Shown: positions 9,326 through 20,348 of the stretch, in pieces
How positions within the stretch are numbered: the stretch's first letter is position 1
Layout: the number at the start of each line of letters is the position of its first letter
Origin: Haemaphysalis longicornis
Lineage: Eukaryota > Arthropoda > Arachnida > Ixodida > Ixodidae
Length of the DNA: 64,000 nucleotides
Direction: 5' to 3'
NCBI GenBank assembly: GCA_013339765.2
Contig: JABSTR010001237.1
Span: forward strand, 62,001-126,000
Made by a program: the position numbers and the translations under genes
Notes under the pieces: generated by a model
What the model saw: only the letters and a program-made list of their open reading frames with translations
Databases searched by the model: none
Told to the model about the DNA's origin: nothing

Positions 9326-10883
9326 CTTCCCGTGTGTCAGCAACAACCTTTTCTTCGTTGTTTCCAACTGCCGCCACGCCACTGTAATTTAAATGGAGAA
9401 AGAGAAGTGACCTGCAGTAAATGTCAGGTTCGATGTTGTTCCTTGAAGATGATGATGATCTGCGTTGGTGCCTGATGGTGACGGTACTGATGACACGACG
9501 ACGATGGTTGATGGAGGGTTTTTCAAAACTGTATATTCACACAGAAGATATATACAGAATATTGACAAACTGAAGATAGAGTTAACAAAGGAAGAAATAA
9601 AATGGGGTTCTAGGTCAGCTAAGTCTTTGTGCACGCGGCACCCCCGTCAGCGACGGACCCTGACCTTAAAACTACCCAAGTGGTGAGATCCTCCCTAGCC
9701 TGACCTGGCTAGCCCGGCAATACGCCGGCCGTGCATAGCACATTAAAACCTTGAGGATTCGACCCCGAGACCTCGTGTCTCGTGGTTTTAATGGGTTACT
9801 TAGGCCCCACCCCCGATACACAGGCCAATCGGTATCTCCTGGGCACCTGATAGGATGGATTAGTAAATCCGGGCCTAAACCACGGTGGGCAACGCCCCCC
9901 GTAACCCTCAAACGCTGGTCACTCTCTCCCACCAGAAAAAACAAGGAAGAGATCAAAAGTAAACCAAACAAAGACGACAAACACTCAAACATCCGAGGAA
10001 ACACGTGCAAGCGCCCGGGGCAAGCCTCCACGAACGCTGGTCTGCATCGCCTGTTCCCACGCATCTCGTCCGAGACCGGACAGCTACTCAAGCCAGCTGA
10101 AACCCATAAACATCCGTCTTAACGGCCCGGCGCGTCCCCAAGATTCTCCGCCGTTGACAGGCGATGCCCCGTTAATTGGACCGTGGGCCAGAAACAGCGC
10201 GTAGGGACAAAAGGACACGGCGGCCGGCTCAGGCGTCGCCTATGCAGCGCCCATCCGGGGCCGCAACGCGCGCCCCCTCGCAAGCCTCCACTCGACGCGC
10301 GCACTGGCCAACAAAAGGAAAGCTATCGCCGTAAATCGGCCACTGTCTAACCACAGTTGACAGCTACCTGCGTTCTGATTTCCGTCAACTCCCCGTTTCA
10401 AAATTTGGTGAACCCATTACTTAGTCGGGCTCTTGCGTGCTGCTAATAAACAGCCTGGACAGAATGCCACGCATGCTGTATACACCTGCACATGGATATG
10501 AGCACGCCCCTCCGGACGTCCGCATTCGTGACAAGTCGCTTTTGCCAGGAGAGTATCTCGCTATATCACTGTTTAATGTATGGAGCAGGACCCTCGGCCC
10601 GACTTCCTTGACAATTTCATTCGACGCCGATCCGCCCGTACAGTTGGTGTTGTACGTATGCCTACACAACCTCACAGCTTCACAGTTCAAATTGGGGTTA
10701 CGCGAACCGAAGCCGTGCCGTATGAATACAATTGAAGGTTGCACATTGTCACGTAGTCAAGAACTACACGTAGTTCTTTTAATAAATAAAGTTTACCGGA
10801 GGGAACTTGTGTTCCGCAACAAGCTAGAATAAATTACAAGAAGCGAAAATGTAGTCAACAAAGTGACGTGCACAGGCGAGCGT
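9326..10883. other. No gene recognised (1.6 kb)
   Basis: Contains a GAT-rich patch near 9449-9505 and GC-rich stretches at 10020-10310. A possible tRNA B-box (GGTCGAATCC, minus strand, near 9757) has no A-box partner that I trust. Frames up to 139 residues have no recognised domain. Confidence 0.45.
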
Positions 10884-11026
10884 CGGGTAATTGAACACAC
10901 CCCGGCTTTTTCTGTGCCCGCATTTACCTCAGAGCACTCGCCCTTCAAGAATCATCGGGAATTGAACACGCCCCGGCTTTTTCTGTGCCCGCATTTACCT
11001 CAGAGCACTCGCCCTTCCAGAATCAT
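10884..11026. repeat. Tandem duplication of a 71-72 bp unit
   Basis: Unit 1 (10884-10955) and unit 2 (10956-11026) both run from CGGG(T)AATTGAACAC to CAAGAATCAT/CCAGAATCAT. They differ at only a few positions, so the duplication is recent. The repeated reading frame has no known domain. Confidence 0.95.
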
Positions 11027-11331
11027 TAAATTCGATCTAGAATGTCATCGATCAAACAAGAACCGTCTAGCTTAGCGACGACAAGGTGACACCCTTTCCG
11101 TATCAAACCAGACCACCCGGCGCGGCATGAGACAGAAAAAGGAAACGGGCACCCCGCTTGAAACACAAAATAAGATAACTGAACGCGGCCACGCGCGGGT
11201 AATAAAACATACACAAAATGAACCCCACAGCATAGGTCGTGGCAATATAAGTGTGTACCGTCTGGGGTTCATTTAAGGGATTCCTAGGTCGCTATGAGGA
11301 AATTCTTGTGCGCATGGGCGTTTCGTGTTTA

Positions 11332-11675
11332 TTAGGGGCGAGACCCCTTAAGGGCTGGGGCGGGTGGCGTCTCCTGTCGTCGTCGTAATCGTCGTCTCAT
11401 GCAGTCACGATACTAAAACACCAGGTAACTCGTTTACGCCTCGCGTTAGAACGTAACGCGTTCTAGAAAAAACACCGGGACACTCGTGTACACCTCGCGC
11501 TAGAGAGCTTCGTGCTTCAAAGAGAAAAGAATTTTACAGCAAAGCTGTATACCTCTACGTCCCAACGGCTTAATATCCGTTGGCAAAAACGCCAAGGCGC
11601 CAAGAATACACTGATACACTGCATTCTTCACCCCTCCCCAGGTTTCACATTAGTGGAGATGGCCCGGGATTTTTA
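11332..11675 (+). mobile_element. R1 repeat, copy B
   Basis: Head TTAGGGGCGAGACCCCTTAA, GTCGTCGTCGTAATCGTCG, two internal CACTCGTTTACGCCTCGCG-type units, GCTGTATACCTCTACG, CGCCAAGGCGCCAAGAATAC, ending GGCCCGGGATTTTTA. It is joined directly to a SINE in opposite orientation, so the T-run end may have been the SINE's target. Confidence 0.85.
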
Positions 11676-11882
11676 TTGTGGGGTTTACGCGCCGGCTCTA
11701 CACAGGCGATGAGGCGCGCCGTAGTGGAGGGCTCCGGATTAATTTTTACCACCTGGGAATCTTTAACGTGCGCCGATATCTCCAAACACACGGGCGTTTT
11801 CGCTATTCGCCTCCATCAGGAAAGCGGCTGCCGCTGCCGGGAGTCGAACCCACGTTTTGGGGCTGAGCAGCACAACGGCATG
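11676..11882 (-). mobile_element. Ruka-type SINE, 5'-truncated
   Basis: Minus-strand SINE. The reverse complement carries the B-box-like GGGTTCGACTCCCGG, the GGAGGCGAATAGCGAAAACG body and the AATCCGGAGCCCTCCACTAC segment. It starts at GTTGTGCTGCTCAGC, so the first 30-odd bases with the Pol III A box are missing. The copy at 63354-63532 starts at the same point. Confidence 0.85.
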
Positions 11883-13190
11883 GACATTTCGACTTCCACC
11901 AGCAAAACAGTCACCAGCACTCTGCGCTCAGCGTTGAAAAACAGCCTCCGCCACTGCAGAGCCACCTCGACAGGAGAGAAGCGAACAGGAAATCGAGAAT
12001 ATCGAAGTGCGTGCGCAAGTCATATTCTCGCGGGGAAAAAAAACTGCATATTTCGTGATAGTGCCAGCCGAATGCGCACGGCGTTGACCTCAATTACCAC
12101 GAAGGCGTGAACGGCAGCGTCAAAAAAACGCGCGCGCGCACGCGAGCACAGCGCACGCCTAAACGGCGTCTAAGAACTTCGTGCGTTCCCCCACCGACGT
12201 CAACACGCTTCTCGGCCGCTAGACGCAGTCACGTCTTCCCGCGAGCACAACAGAATCGCGTTTCGATTGATATTCCTTCCGCGCAACGGGGTAATTCTTG
12301 GCGGGTTATTGCGGCTGTTGCACACGTGTGTACACGCATGTAGGTGGCCGCCTATATATAGAGGCACGTCACGGCTATGGCTAGGTATGTGCTGCGCACA
12401 CATACGCTATAGGAGCCGGTGGTGCACGCATACGGTTCAAATTTAAGCCGCACGGGAGCGCACCGCACGACGACGGCCACGGATGCTGCATCCCCGATGA
12501 GCGCGAGGCGTGCTCACAATTGAGTGAAACCTGTTCACGCGTTAGTATGTGCCGCTGTGGCTAAGCCAGGGCTGAGGAGACGCTTCGGCGCGCAGACGTG
12601 GTCACTGCTTTCTAATGGACTTTTTTTCCAGTAGCGCTCTGCGCATGCGCTACTCTCGCTCCCAGCGACCGACCCGCCATTATTGGAGGGAAAAATGTAA
12701 ACAAAACGACGCCATCCTGGATTAACCAGTTGCGAACACCGAGAAGCCAGCCAAGTGCTGCTCTGTTTTCTGATCCCTGAAAGTGGCCGACAGAAAGGCG
12801 CTACGGCTGCCATCGAAAAATTTCTCCGCCACCAAAACCATGCGTGGCGCCTGGGACGGCTGCCTCAACTGCGGATGGCAGGCGGAAAAAAAGGGGGAGC
12901 GTTCTTCTATAATACCCGAAGCGCGGTTCGGGCGGCCGCCGCAAGAGGGCTGCGCTACTGTAAAAAGGTCCATTGCGAAAAGCAAAAGCGGTTCCTGCGT
13001 GTTCAGAGCATGCATGGTATGCACTTGCAAAACTTGCAATCGAAAGAGCAACCCCCAGCTGAACTGTGCTAATAAAACCTATTCCCTCACTCACTCGTTC
13101 TAATCGTGGCACCAGCCACGTGACGGGAGCGCGTTAGCGTGCCTTTGAAGTGCGGAACACTTCATGTAGATACGGCATCACGCACCCAAA
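11883..13190. other. No gene recognised
   Basis: GC-rich, with alternating purine-pyrimidine runs (CGCGCGCGCACGCG near 12130). A TATATATA at 12352-12359 stands alone. Frames of about 105 residues at 12755-13112 overlap on both strands and match no family I know. Confidence 0.45.
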
Positions 13191-13290
13191 CAGAGGCTGT
13201 GAAAAGATAACCGCATCCCCTGGTGGGGATCGAGCCTCGGTCCTTCGCGTTACGAAGCTGATGTCTCTACCATTGCGCCACAGAGGCACA
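13191..13290 (-). ncRNA. tRNA-like Pol III head, probably SINE-derived
   Basis: On the minus strand an A-box-like TGGCGCAATGGTAGAG lies about 35 nt upstream of a B-box-like GAGGCTCGATCCCCACC, the normal internal Pol III promoter layout. A CTTCG...CGAAG helix sits at the anticodon-arm position. The acceptor stem does not close (5' GCCTCTG has no partner after the T arm), so it is not an intact tRNA. It differs from the Ruka-type head, so it may belong to a second SINE family or be a tRNA pseudogene. Confidence 0.5.
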
Positions 13291-14314
13291 CGACACTCAT
13301 ATGCAAAGTGTTGGGGGTGATGTTTGCGCGGCGCAATTAGTAAACAATAATATAGTATACAATAATATAAGTGCACAAAAATACACAATAAATAAGTACA
13401 AAATAATATAAAATAGGGAAAACGTCATGAATTAACGCATTAATTACCCCAAATTATTGAAAACTCAATCCAGTGTCTCTTTATAGGACTTTCCGGGGTC
13501 TGCGGCTCCTCCTTTTGATTAATTTCGGCATCAACGCCAGCCTGATACTGAAACAAGTGAAGGAAGGGCGCCACAGACCCTCTGGCGACTAGCACAAATA
13601 TTCTGTAAAGGTTTTTGTCTTTTTTTGTTTTATTTTTTGGCGAGGTGATTGTACAGTGGCATTACAACTAAGGTCGCTGTGCGACGCCACCCCGTTACAA
13701 AAGAAAAGCCGCTAAGCATCATCATCATCATCATCATTGAATCCTCGCTCCGCACTTCGACAGCTTTCAAGTCGAGTGGAACTGCTTTAATTTTTTTTCT
13801 TGTTCGGCCAACAGATTGAGCACGTATTCGCATATAGCCTGGCGAGTAGCCTGTCGTAGCCTCCTGACCGTAGTGGAGAACAGTTAAAAACTGGTGTAAA
13901 GCAAATGCGCGTAATACATGAGCGGTCACAATCCAGCCCATAACGTGATAGCGCAGGCTACGCTTCATCAACTGTGACGGCACCGTACACCACGTGAGCT
14001 TCCGAGCCGCACGGCTCAGGGTTTCCTCGACTAAACCCGCGCCGCGTTAAAAATTAAATCACTTAGCAACTATGCCAAAGAAATTTAGCGACACCGTCAC
14101 AAAACAGAGAAGAAAGCAACTAATCACAAGTTCACTCACCACTTGTACCTTTTTATAATGTGAAAGTATAAACCTTCCCATCCGTTAATCTGTGATAAGA
14201 TCAGGATGTGTTCTAGGCTGTGTTGCGCATTGTGCAGTTACATTTTCCTGTCGACTGCGCCTATCATAGAGCTGATAGCACAACCCACTGATAAAATGGC
14301 AGCTCCCAGGACGA
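13291..14314. other. No gene; (ATC)n microsatellite
   Basis: AT-rich until about 13480, then mixed. A short ATC repeat lies at 13716-13738. No conserved frame is seen. Confidence 0.5.
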
Positions 14315-14568
14315 ATAGGTTGATTTTGATTGTAGGGTTTAACGCGCCGACGCGACGCAGACTATGAGGCGCTCCGTAGTGGAGGGCTCCGGATTAATTT
14401 TGACCACCTGGGGATCTTTACCGTGCGCCGAAAACTCGTACACATGTTAGTTTTTGCTTTTCGCTTCCATCAGAAAAGCGGCCGCCGCGGCCGGCGAGGC
14501 CGGGAATCGAACCCGCGACCTCGTGCTCAGCAGCACAACACCTTAGCCACTGAGCCATCGCGGCGGGT
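14315..14568 (-). mobile_element. Ruka-type SINE, full length
   Basis: The reverse complement runs from CCCGCCGCGATGGCTCAGTG (A box) through CGCGGGTTCGATTCCCGG (B box), the GCTTTTCTGATGGAAGCG segment and the AATCCGGAGCCCTCCACTAC segment to GTTAAACCCTACAATC. A short direct repeat AGGACGA (14308-14314 and 14569-14575) flanks it as a probable target duplication. Such SINEs are transcribed by Pol III and mobilised by LINE enzymes. Confidence 0.9.
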
Positions 14569-14575
14569 AGGACGA

Positions 14576-15234
14576 TAAGTTAAAAAAGTCTATAGAGTGC
14601 ACATTTCCTTAGCCCACGTTTTTATTCCTTCAAATGAACTGGATAAGGTGTAGCTCTAATCAGCACGACCTGCTCGCAAGCAACAATAACGGCGAGTGCT
14701 GCGTGAAACCGCGGGAAAATACGCGCACTGGAACTGCTGACCCCGCGGACAAGTGACTTATTTTTGAAAACATTACACGCGCGCTCGCCCATTTCCCAGC
14801 CGCACAAGCGTTCGCATCGGAAAACACAAGAGAATCGCGCGATGAGAAGCCGCATGCATATTTATGCAGCAGGGAAACGCGTGTGACCGGCGCAGCTGGT
14901 GTGCGGTACGCGCCACCTTTGCGCATGTGATGGAGGCGACCTTGCGAATTGGACTCCATGCAGGGTGCCCCATTCACGGATTGCAATGGTGCCAAGGTTT
15001 ACCGTTGGCCGAGTTGTTATTGCGTATTCAAGGCGAGCGTTCGTGTTGTCGTCTCCCCTGTGACCCTTATACGCGCTTCGCCTAGAATTTTCGTCCTGAT
15101 GTGATTCCTTCCGCGTGCCGCGGAAGAGATGAGTGAGCCCAACCAAATCACGCTGGACAAAAAGCGTATTTTTTTCGGAACCGGACATTGAAAACATTGC
15201 AAGTCTATGTGTAAAAAAAAAAAAAAAGACACAC
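14576..15234. other. No gene recognised
   Basis: Mixed DNA ending in an A15 tract at 15213-15227. Minus-strand frames in 14660-15000 have no recognisable domain. Confidence 0.45.
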
Positions 15235-16311
15235 GCAGTGTATACAAGTGTATTCTTGGCGCCTTGGCGCTTTTGCCAACGGAGAAGAAACCGTTGGGGA
15301 GTAGAGGTATACAGCTTCGCTGTAAAAGTCTCTTGTCTTTGAAGCACGAAGATCTCTAGCGCGAGACGTAAACGAGTGCCCCGATGCTTTTTAAAGACGA
15401 TAGTCTTTCTTGGGCTACTTAAACCCAGAAATTTTGGTCTGTCTGTCCGTCTGTCTGTATATGACTCGATTCAGCCACCCGGCCAAAGTAAAATTGATAT
15501 TGCGCAATAGTCTTATATACTCACAGCCACATGCAAACGTCTAAGCCCGGTTTATATGTTCCTACTTGTCGACTTTGTTGAACAAGAACAAGACATTACG
15601 CAAATATAAGACAGGAAATTAGTACACAAGGGATTTACAGTGTTCCTTTATTAAAAAATTCATGGATGCTTGGCTTTTCGATAGCAAATGATATTCTACA
15701 TCTACTGGAGAAAACCGCCGCCTCCAGGCGGCATATGAAAAATCACGCGGCAACAGCAACGAAAGGCTCCACTAGCTAGGTTCCACGTTCTGCTTGGAAG
15801 GCACGTGGAGCACGGCCACGCGGCTCTATAAACATTCTAGTCGGCCGCCTCCATTCACGCGCGTCTCCGCCTTACTGCAGCGCTGGCATCGAGGAACCCG
15901 GCCTGTAGCAGTAGAACGCGGTAAATTCAAATCGCCTTGCGCAAACCTTTAGTGTGTTTACCTTGGAATTAGCGCGATGGTACAGGAACAGCCTGAGAGG
16001 TGAGCGGAAAAGCAAAGGGGGGCATTTCCTTGGCAAATGTCTACAAAGACTATCGTTTTTTGACGACATTTGCAACAAAAGGAGCAGATACGCGGCCAAT
16101 TTTTTAATACGCGTTACGAAGCGCTCCAGCGCGAGGCGTACACGAGTGTCCCGGTGTTTTTTAGGTACACGTTACGTTCTAGCGCGAGGCGTAAACGAGT
16201 TTCCCGGTTTTTCAGTACCGTGACTGTATGAGACGACGATTACGACGACTACGACGACGACAACGACAGGAGACGCCAGAAGCCCCATTCCCTATGTGGC
16301 TGCGCCCCTAT
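15235..16311 (-). mobile_element. R1 repeat, copy C, split by an insertion
   Basis: The two parts 15235-15392 and 16109-16311 are the 3' and 5' halves of one minus-strand R1 element. The left half ends GTGCCCCGATGCTTTTT inside the first internal unit. The right half resumes TTTTTTAATACGCGTTACG and ends in the degenerate head (GGGGCGCAGCCAC on the minus strand). Compared with uninterrupted copies, nothing is lost at the join. A 716-bp family-2 element fills the gap. Confidence 0.85.
15393..16108 (+). mobile_element. Family-2 element inserted in R1
   Basis: Non-autonomous element also found at 33541-34312 and, reversed, at 45989-46722 and 48633-49364. Order: AAGACGATAGTCTTTCTTGG, CCCAGAAATTTTGGTCTG, a TCTG microsatellite, CACCCGGCCAAAGTAAA, GATAGCAAATGATATTCTAC, CGGCGGTTTTC-like and CTAGCTAGGTTCCACG blocks, CGGCGGAGACGCGCG, AAGACTATCGTTTTTTGACG, and finally GAGCAGATACGCGGCCAA. 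Its ends abut a T-run in the host R1 copy. No frame is conserved between copies. Confidence 0.8.
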
Positions 16312-17149
16312 AATGTGCAAGTTCAGGCCGGCTAAAACGTCGCTAAGGACTGACGCACTATCGGCTCCTCCGCACACCTTTCGTCTGCAGCGCTGTTCCA
16401 CGTCCGTAGTTATGACAAACGGGCATCGGCGTTTGCGTTTTACATCGCAGTTGGATACAGTTTATTTCTCTTACGTGCACCACGTTCTCTCTCTCCCCGT
16501 ACGATTCTTGAAAACTGGCTTCCGTACGCCCGTCTAACTGGCGCATGCGCGCTGCATTCATCGGGTCCGCAGTAGCCCTGGCGATTGTGAGAAACGAAAG
16601 AAAGGCTTCTTTCCCTCCTCTCCCCTCCCCTTCCTCTCTCTCTCCTCGGGTGCGACCATTTAATCGCCCTCGGCTCTCGTCCCTAGCCCGACTACTGTTC
16701 TGGTTCTCTTTTCCCCGCGTATCTGGAATATTAATCGGCCTCGTTCGTCCTTCTCGGGCAGCCTCGAAGGACCTTCGCCGTCTCGCGCGTATCGGAACAG
16801 CCTCCGGCGAGTCGGGACACACAGAATAGAGGAGTGACCCAGAACCCTTTCGTCCTCGTGGAAGCCGGTCGAACGGGCAGTGCGTACACAAGCCCGGCGG
16901 CGGAGACCGCTGCCGTTTACGGCCGACGCGTTGTGCGCGATACGAGCGCGCGGATATATCGAGTTATAAAAGAGCAAAAAGGGGCGACGTCTATTCGCGC
17001 CCGCCAGCGTTGATTTTCACCGCGTGTCAGCGCCGTCAACGTCCCGCTTCCTAATGAGCGTTCGCTGCCAAGTGACCCAGATTTTCTTCCCCGATCAAAC
17101 GTCGAAATAACTCTCCGAGAAAGTTAAGTCTTCCAAGGAGACACTTTGT
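16312..17149. other. No gene; GC/CT-rich
   Basis: Pyrimidine-rich at 16600-16650. A TATAAAAG-like box at 16964-16971 lies in CpG-rich DNA, but no downstream gene start is evident. Opposite-strand frames of 94-177 residues are judged chance. Confidence 0.4.
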
Positions 17150-17565
17150 TTGCAATGCGGATCCAGTCTAAAATCAGAACAGGAACACTTCAAAAACCCA
17201 ACAAGAATTCCTGTCGTGCGAAACAAAACTGTTGTGACAACAGAAGTGCTGTTGCTACCCCAAAGCCATCTGTTGTTGCGACACACATTTCTGTCGCAAC
17301 GACGAAGTCAATTTCTTAACGACAAACAATCCTGTAGTCACAACACAACTGCCATTCACGCTACTCCTCGCAATTGGAAATAACATTCAAATCGTGTGCG
17401 ACCAGTGATGGGACATCAGGATCACGACAAGACAGGAATTCGGCACGACGGAATATCAAAATCAAGGCAGGAATACGGCACACAACAGATCATCGACAGA
17501 CTCGACAAGAATACGACAAGACGACAGTACGACATGCGAAAATACGTCAAACTACATCAATGTTT
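17150..17565 (+). repeat. R3 repeat, copy 1
   Basis: Same sequence family as 30345-30770 and 58870-59275 (both reversed). Hallmarks are AATTCCTGTCGTGCGAAAC, the palindromic AACTGTTGTGACAACAG, CCATCTGTTGTTGCGACAC, and a terminal part full of ACGACAAGA/TACGACAAGACGACAG. About 400 bp long with no conserved frame. Class unknown. Confidence 0.8.
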
Positions 17566-17640
17566 CTTGTCATTTTCGACTCGTCATTTTCGTCATTTAC
17601 GGCATTTTCGTCATTTCGCTTACTTGTAATTTTCGCGTAA

Positions 17641-17690
17641 AGTGTGTCTGCCAATCGATCACGCGCGCGCGATCGATTGTCAGACACACT
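17641..17690. repeat. 50-bp hairpin with 20-bp arms
   Basis: AGTGTGTCTGCCAATCGATC (17641-17660) pairs with the reverse complement of 17671-17690 with a single mismatch. The ten-base loop is ACGCGCGCGC. It follows directly on a TTTTCGTCA-rich tail of the R3 region. Confidence 0.95.
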
Positions 17691-18691
17691 ATAGGTGAAG
17701 TGTAATGTAAGCACGCAGATTTCGAGCCGATCCTCTTGATTTGTATGTTTGTGCAACGCTTCTTAAACACGTTTGCTATGATGAAGGCCAGGAGATGTTC
17801 TCAGAACAGCATTACGGGATACAACGTGCTGCAATTTTTACAACCAGAGAAAAATGCGTTGCATACATTGCATAAAGACAATACCATGCAAACCCAGTTT
17901 ATTGGAAAAACATTCTAGCGGACACCAACAAAAGTACAGCGCAGGTGAGTTACCCACATTCAGTGCAGTAAAAAGCTTCGATTCGTTTAGGAAAATTGTA
18001 ATAACTAAAAACAGCAGCTCGAAAATATAGCAAAACAACAAAGTAATTAAGTGAAACATTACTGTAAGAGCGATTTCAAGCATACGAAAATAAAAATACA
18101 AACAAGATAGAAACTGTATAGTTGGAAAGAAAGATTTTAATTTAAATCCGAATTCTAATCAATTGTGTTCTACCTAGGCGACACCGAGATCACACTTTCC
18201 CAAACGCTTAGACAAGGACCAATAGCTCACAAGACTTTTTTAGGAACATAGACTCGTCCCTCGAAGCAGCGCCAAGCTCTAAAGAGTTTGTTCCATTATT
18301 TGGATGATATTGACGTAATTTGGAAATTGTAAACTATGTGACCCAAGCTCAACGAAAAACAAATGGGTACAAGTCCGCCATCGTGCCAAGTCCACGACAG
18401 TTTTTTTTCTTTCTTTCCCAGCTCTTCTTTGGGTTTTTCCTTTCTAAATTCCCAATAATCAGCAGAGAAGCATATAGGTGACTGTAAATGCCGGCAAACT
18501 TGCCTGGTTCTTCATTGAAAAGTCCTTCCCCCCCCCCCTCTTTTTCTCTTTCTCTCTCTCTCTCAAGTGATATCCTTCGAGCAGATTATAATGAAACAAC
18601 ATTACTAAGATACAACAACCAATCATTTTTGCGTCCACCCACATATCATAAGAGCTCATATTTACGAAATAAATTAATACGAGCTTACAGC
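17691..18691. other. No gene; CT tract
   Basis: AT-rich DNA with a C10/CT-rich tract at 18529-18565. No conserved frame or shared repeat is seen. Confidence 0.5.
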
Positions 18692-18705
18692 AGTTCATCA
18701 TATTA

Positions 18706-18945
18706 GATTGATTGATTGTAGGGTTTAACGCGCCGACGCAACGCAGGCGATGCGGCGCGCCGTAGTGGAGGGCTCCGGACTAGTTTTGACCACCTGGGGA
18801 TCTTTAACGTGCGCCGAAATCTCGTTCACACGGGCGTTTTTCCTTTTCGCCTCCATCAGAAAAGCGGCCGCCGCAGCCGGGAATCGAACCCGCGACCTCG
18901 TGCTCAGCAGCGCAACGCCTTAGCCACTGAGCCACCGCGGCGGGT
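18706..18945 (-). mobile_element. Ruka-type SINE with perfect 14-bp target duplication
   Basis: AGTTCATCATATTA occurs at 18692-18705 and again at 18946-18959, exactly bounding the SINE. On the minus strand it has the A box TGGCTCAGTGG, B box GGTTCGATTCC, the GGAGGCGAAAAGG body, and a tail of TACAATCAATCAATC. This copy is close to the window consensus and has the cleanest insertion footprint, so it is probably young. Confidence 0.95.
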
Positions 18946-19143
18946 AGTTCATCATATTATATGCAATGCAAATTAACAATAATTCTAGCGAAGAAAACTC
19001 TGACACAGTTACACAGAGATCGCTTCTTACTCTATAAACTAAGAAGCAAGCTCCTTGCGGTTTCAACCTCTGGTTTGGGTGCTCATATTTGAGAAAGTAA
19101 TCAGTTTTTGTTAACCCCTGCTTATTCTTGCGGGAAGTTGGTG

Positions 19144-19780
19144 CAGTCGGGCCTCGTTACAACGAACACTGATATAGCGAATTATCGGCTATAGCGAACT
19201 AACTGCGAACATTGGTTGCTCCCGCTTCATTTCAGTGACGCTTATTCTTTCTATAACGACACCGAAAACGCGAGAGTCGCGCGCGATATCTACTGTAACG
19301 AATGAATATTTGATTCACGTGAGGCTGGAAACCAGCACAACAAAGCAAAATAAAACGATAAGAAGATACTACTGCAATTTTTAATAAGTTGTGAAGCTGA
19401 AAAAAAGTAGAAAAGGCCCTTTCGTTCGTGGACACTGTGGAAAACTTCATGCTGCAGTGGTGTGAATAACCGCGAGACAAAGATCACATCCTTCTTCAAA
19501 TAAACAAGAAAGGAAGCCGGTTTTGTGAAGCGAACTTTGTTCTGTTGTAATTTCACGTACTCATGTTCCTGTCCACTTAGTTTGTAACACCACGAAGGCA
19601 GGCAAGGATTATTTCGTTAGGGCTCCAAGTCTAGAATAATGCGTTTTGGTATAGGATAACCGCACGAGCCAGATTGCTGATTTGTTAGAACCAATTTTTA
19701 CCTCTACTTTTACAACGAATATCGGATATAACGAAATAATTTACTGCTCCGGTACTACTTCGTTATAACGAGGTTCGACT
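19144..19780. mobile_element. MITE with CAGT-GAACCTCGTTACAACGAA ends, copy 1
   Basis: Left end starts CAGTCGGGCCTCGTTACAAC. The right end is the inverse of AAGTCGAACCTCGTTATAAC. The subterminal GATATAGCGAATTATCGGC block matches the copy at 44912-45615. Total 637 bp with no transposase frame. The terminal bases here are mutated and the TA duplication seen around the other copy is lost. The ends resemble Tigger/pogo elements. Confidence 0.75.
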
Positions 19781-19992
19781 TGTTGAAATATTAGTCAATA
19801 ATACTTGACCCGTAATTTGTCAGTAACATTCGCGCTGACAATAATGCGCAGCGGAGAATGAAGCAACGAAAGTTCAAGCGAACGCTAGTACCCTCACACT
19901 CTTGAAAAAAAAAGTCGTGGCACTTTGAGCGCGCAGGCCGACATAGAGACACATTCAACACGCAGACAACAAATAAATTGAGCAAGAAAACC

Positions 19993-20204
19993 AACGAAAT
20001 GTGAGAAGAGAATTTATTGTAAAACCACATATCAGCTCGCAGCGACTGGTGGTAACAGCGCTGTGAAGAGGTTTATTTGTCCATCGAAGCAGCGACTAGT
20101 GGTAACAGCGCTGCCTGATGCGGGGGGGGGGGGGTAAAGAGAATTTATTATAACCCACATGTCAAGGCGCAGCGACTAGTGATAACAGCGCTGCCCTAAG
20201 TACA
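19993..20204 (-). repeat. Triplicated LINE 3' terminus
   Basis: The 3' end of element 1 holds three successive copies of the terminal module (GCAGCGCTGTTACCACTAGT, then AATAAA), at about 20139-20204, 20087-20133 and 19993-20066. The middle copy is shortened and is preceded by a C11 run. Element 2 has only one module. Confidence 0.8.
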
Positions 20205-20348
20205 GAAAATTATCCAATCAGTTTTCATGTACCGTGGTCATTCTACACACTGCGCAAAAATGTTTGGGGTGGGCAACAAGCTACTGCAAATGAAAGTCAC
20301 ATAAAGTCCACCAGAGTTCAAAGAAAGAATTCATAAACTATACTGAAC

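Noticed and set aside
9745..9770. tRNA-like B box near 9757
   Set aside because: No matching A box and no arms that fold into a tRNA.
12352..12359. TATATATA as a core promoter
   Set aside because: Isolated word with no initiator or coding exon that I can support.
14327..14568. Functional tRNA gene at the SINE head
   Set aside because: Only the tRNA-like promoter part is kept. The body and tail are those of the SINE seen in eight other places.
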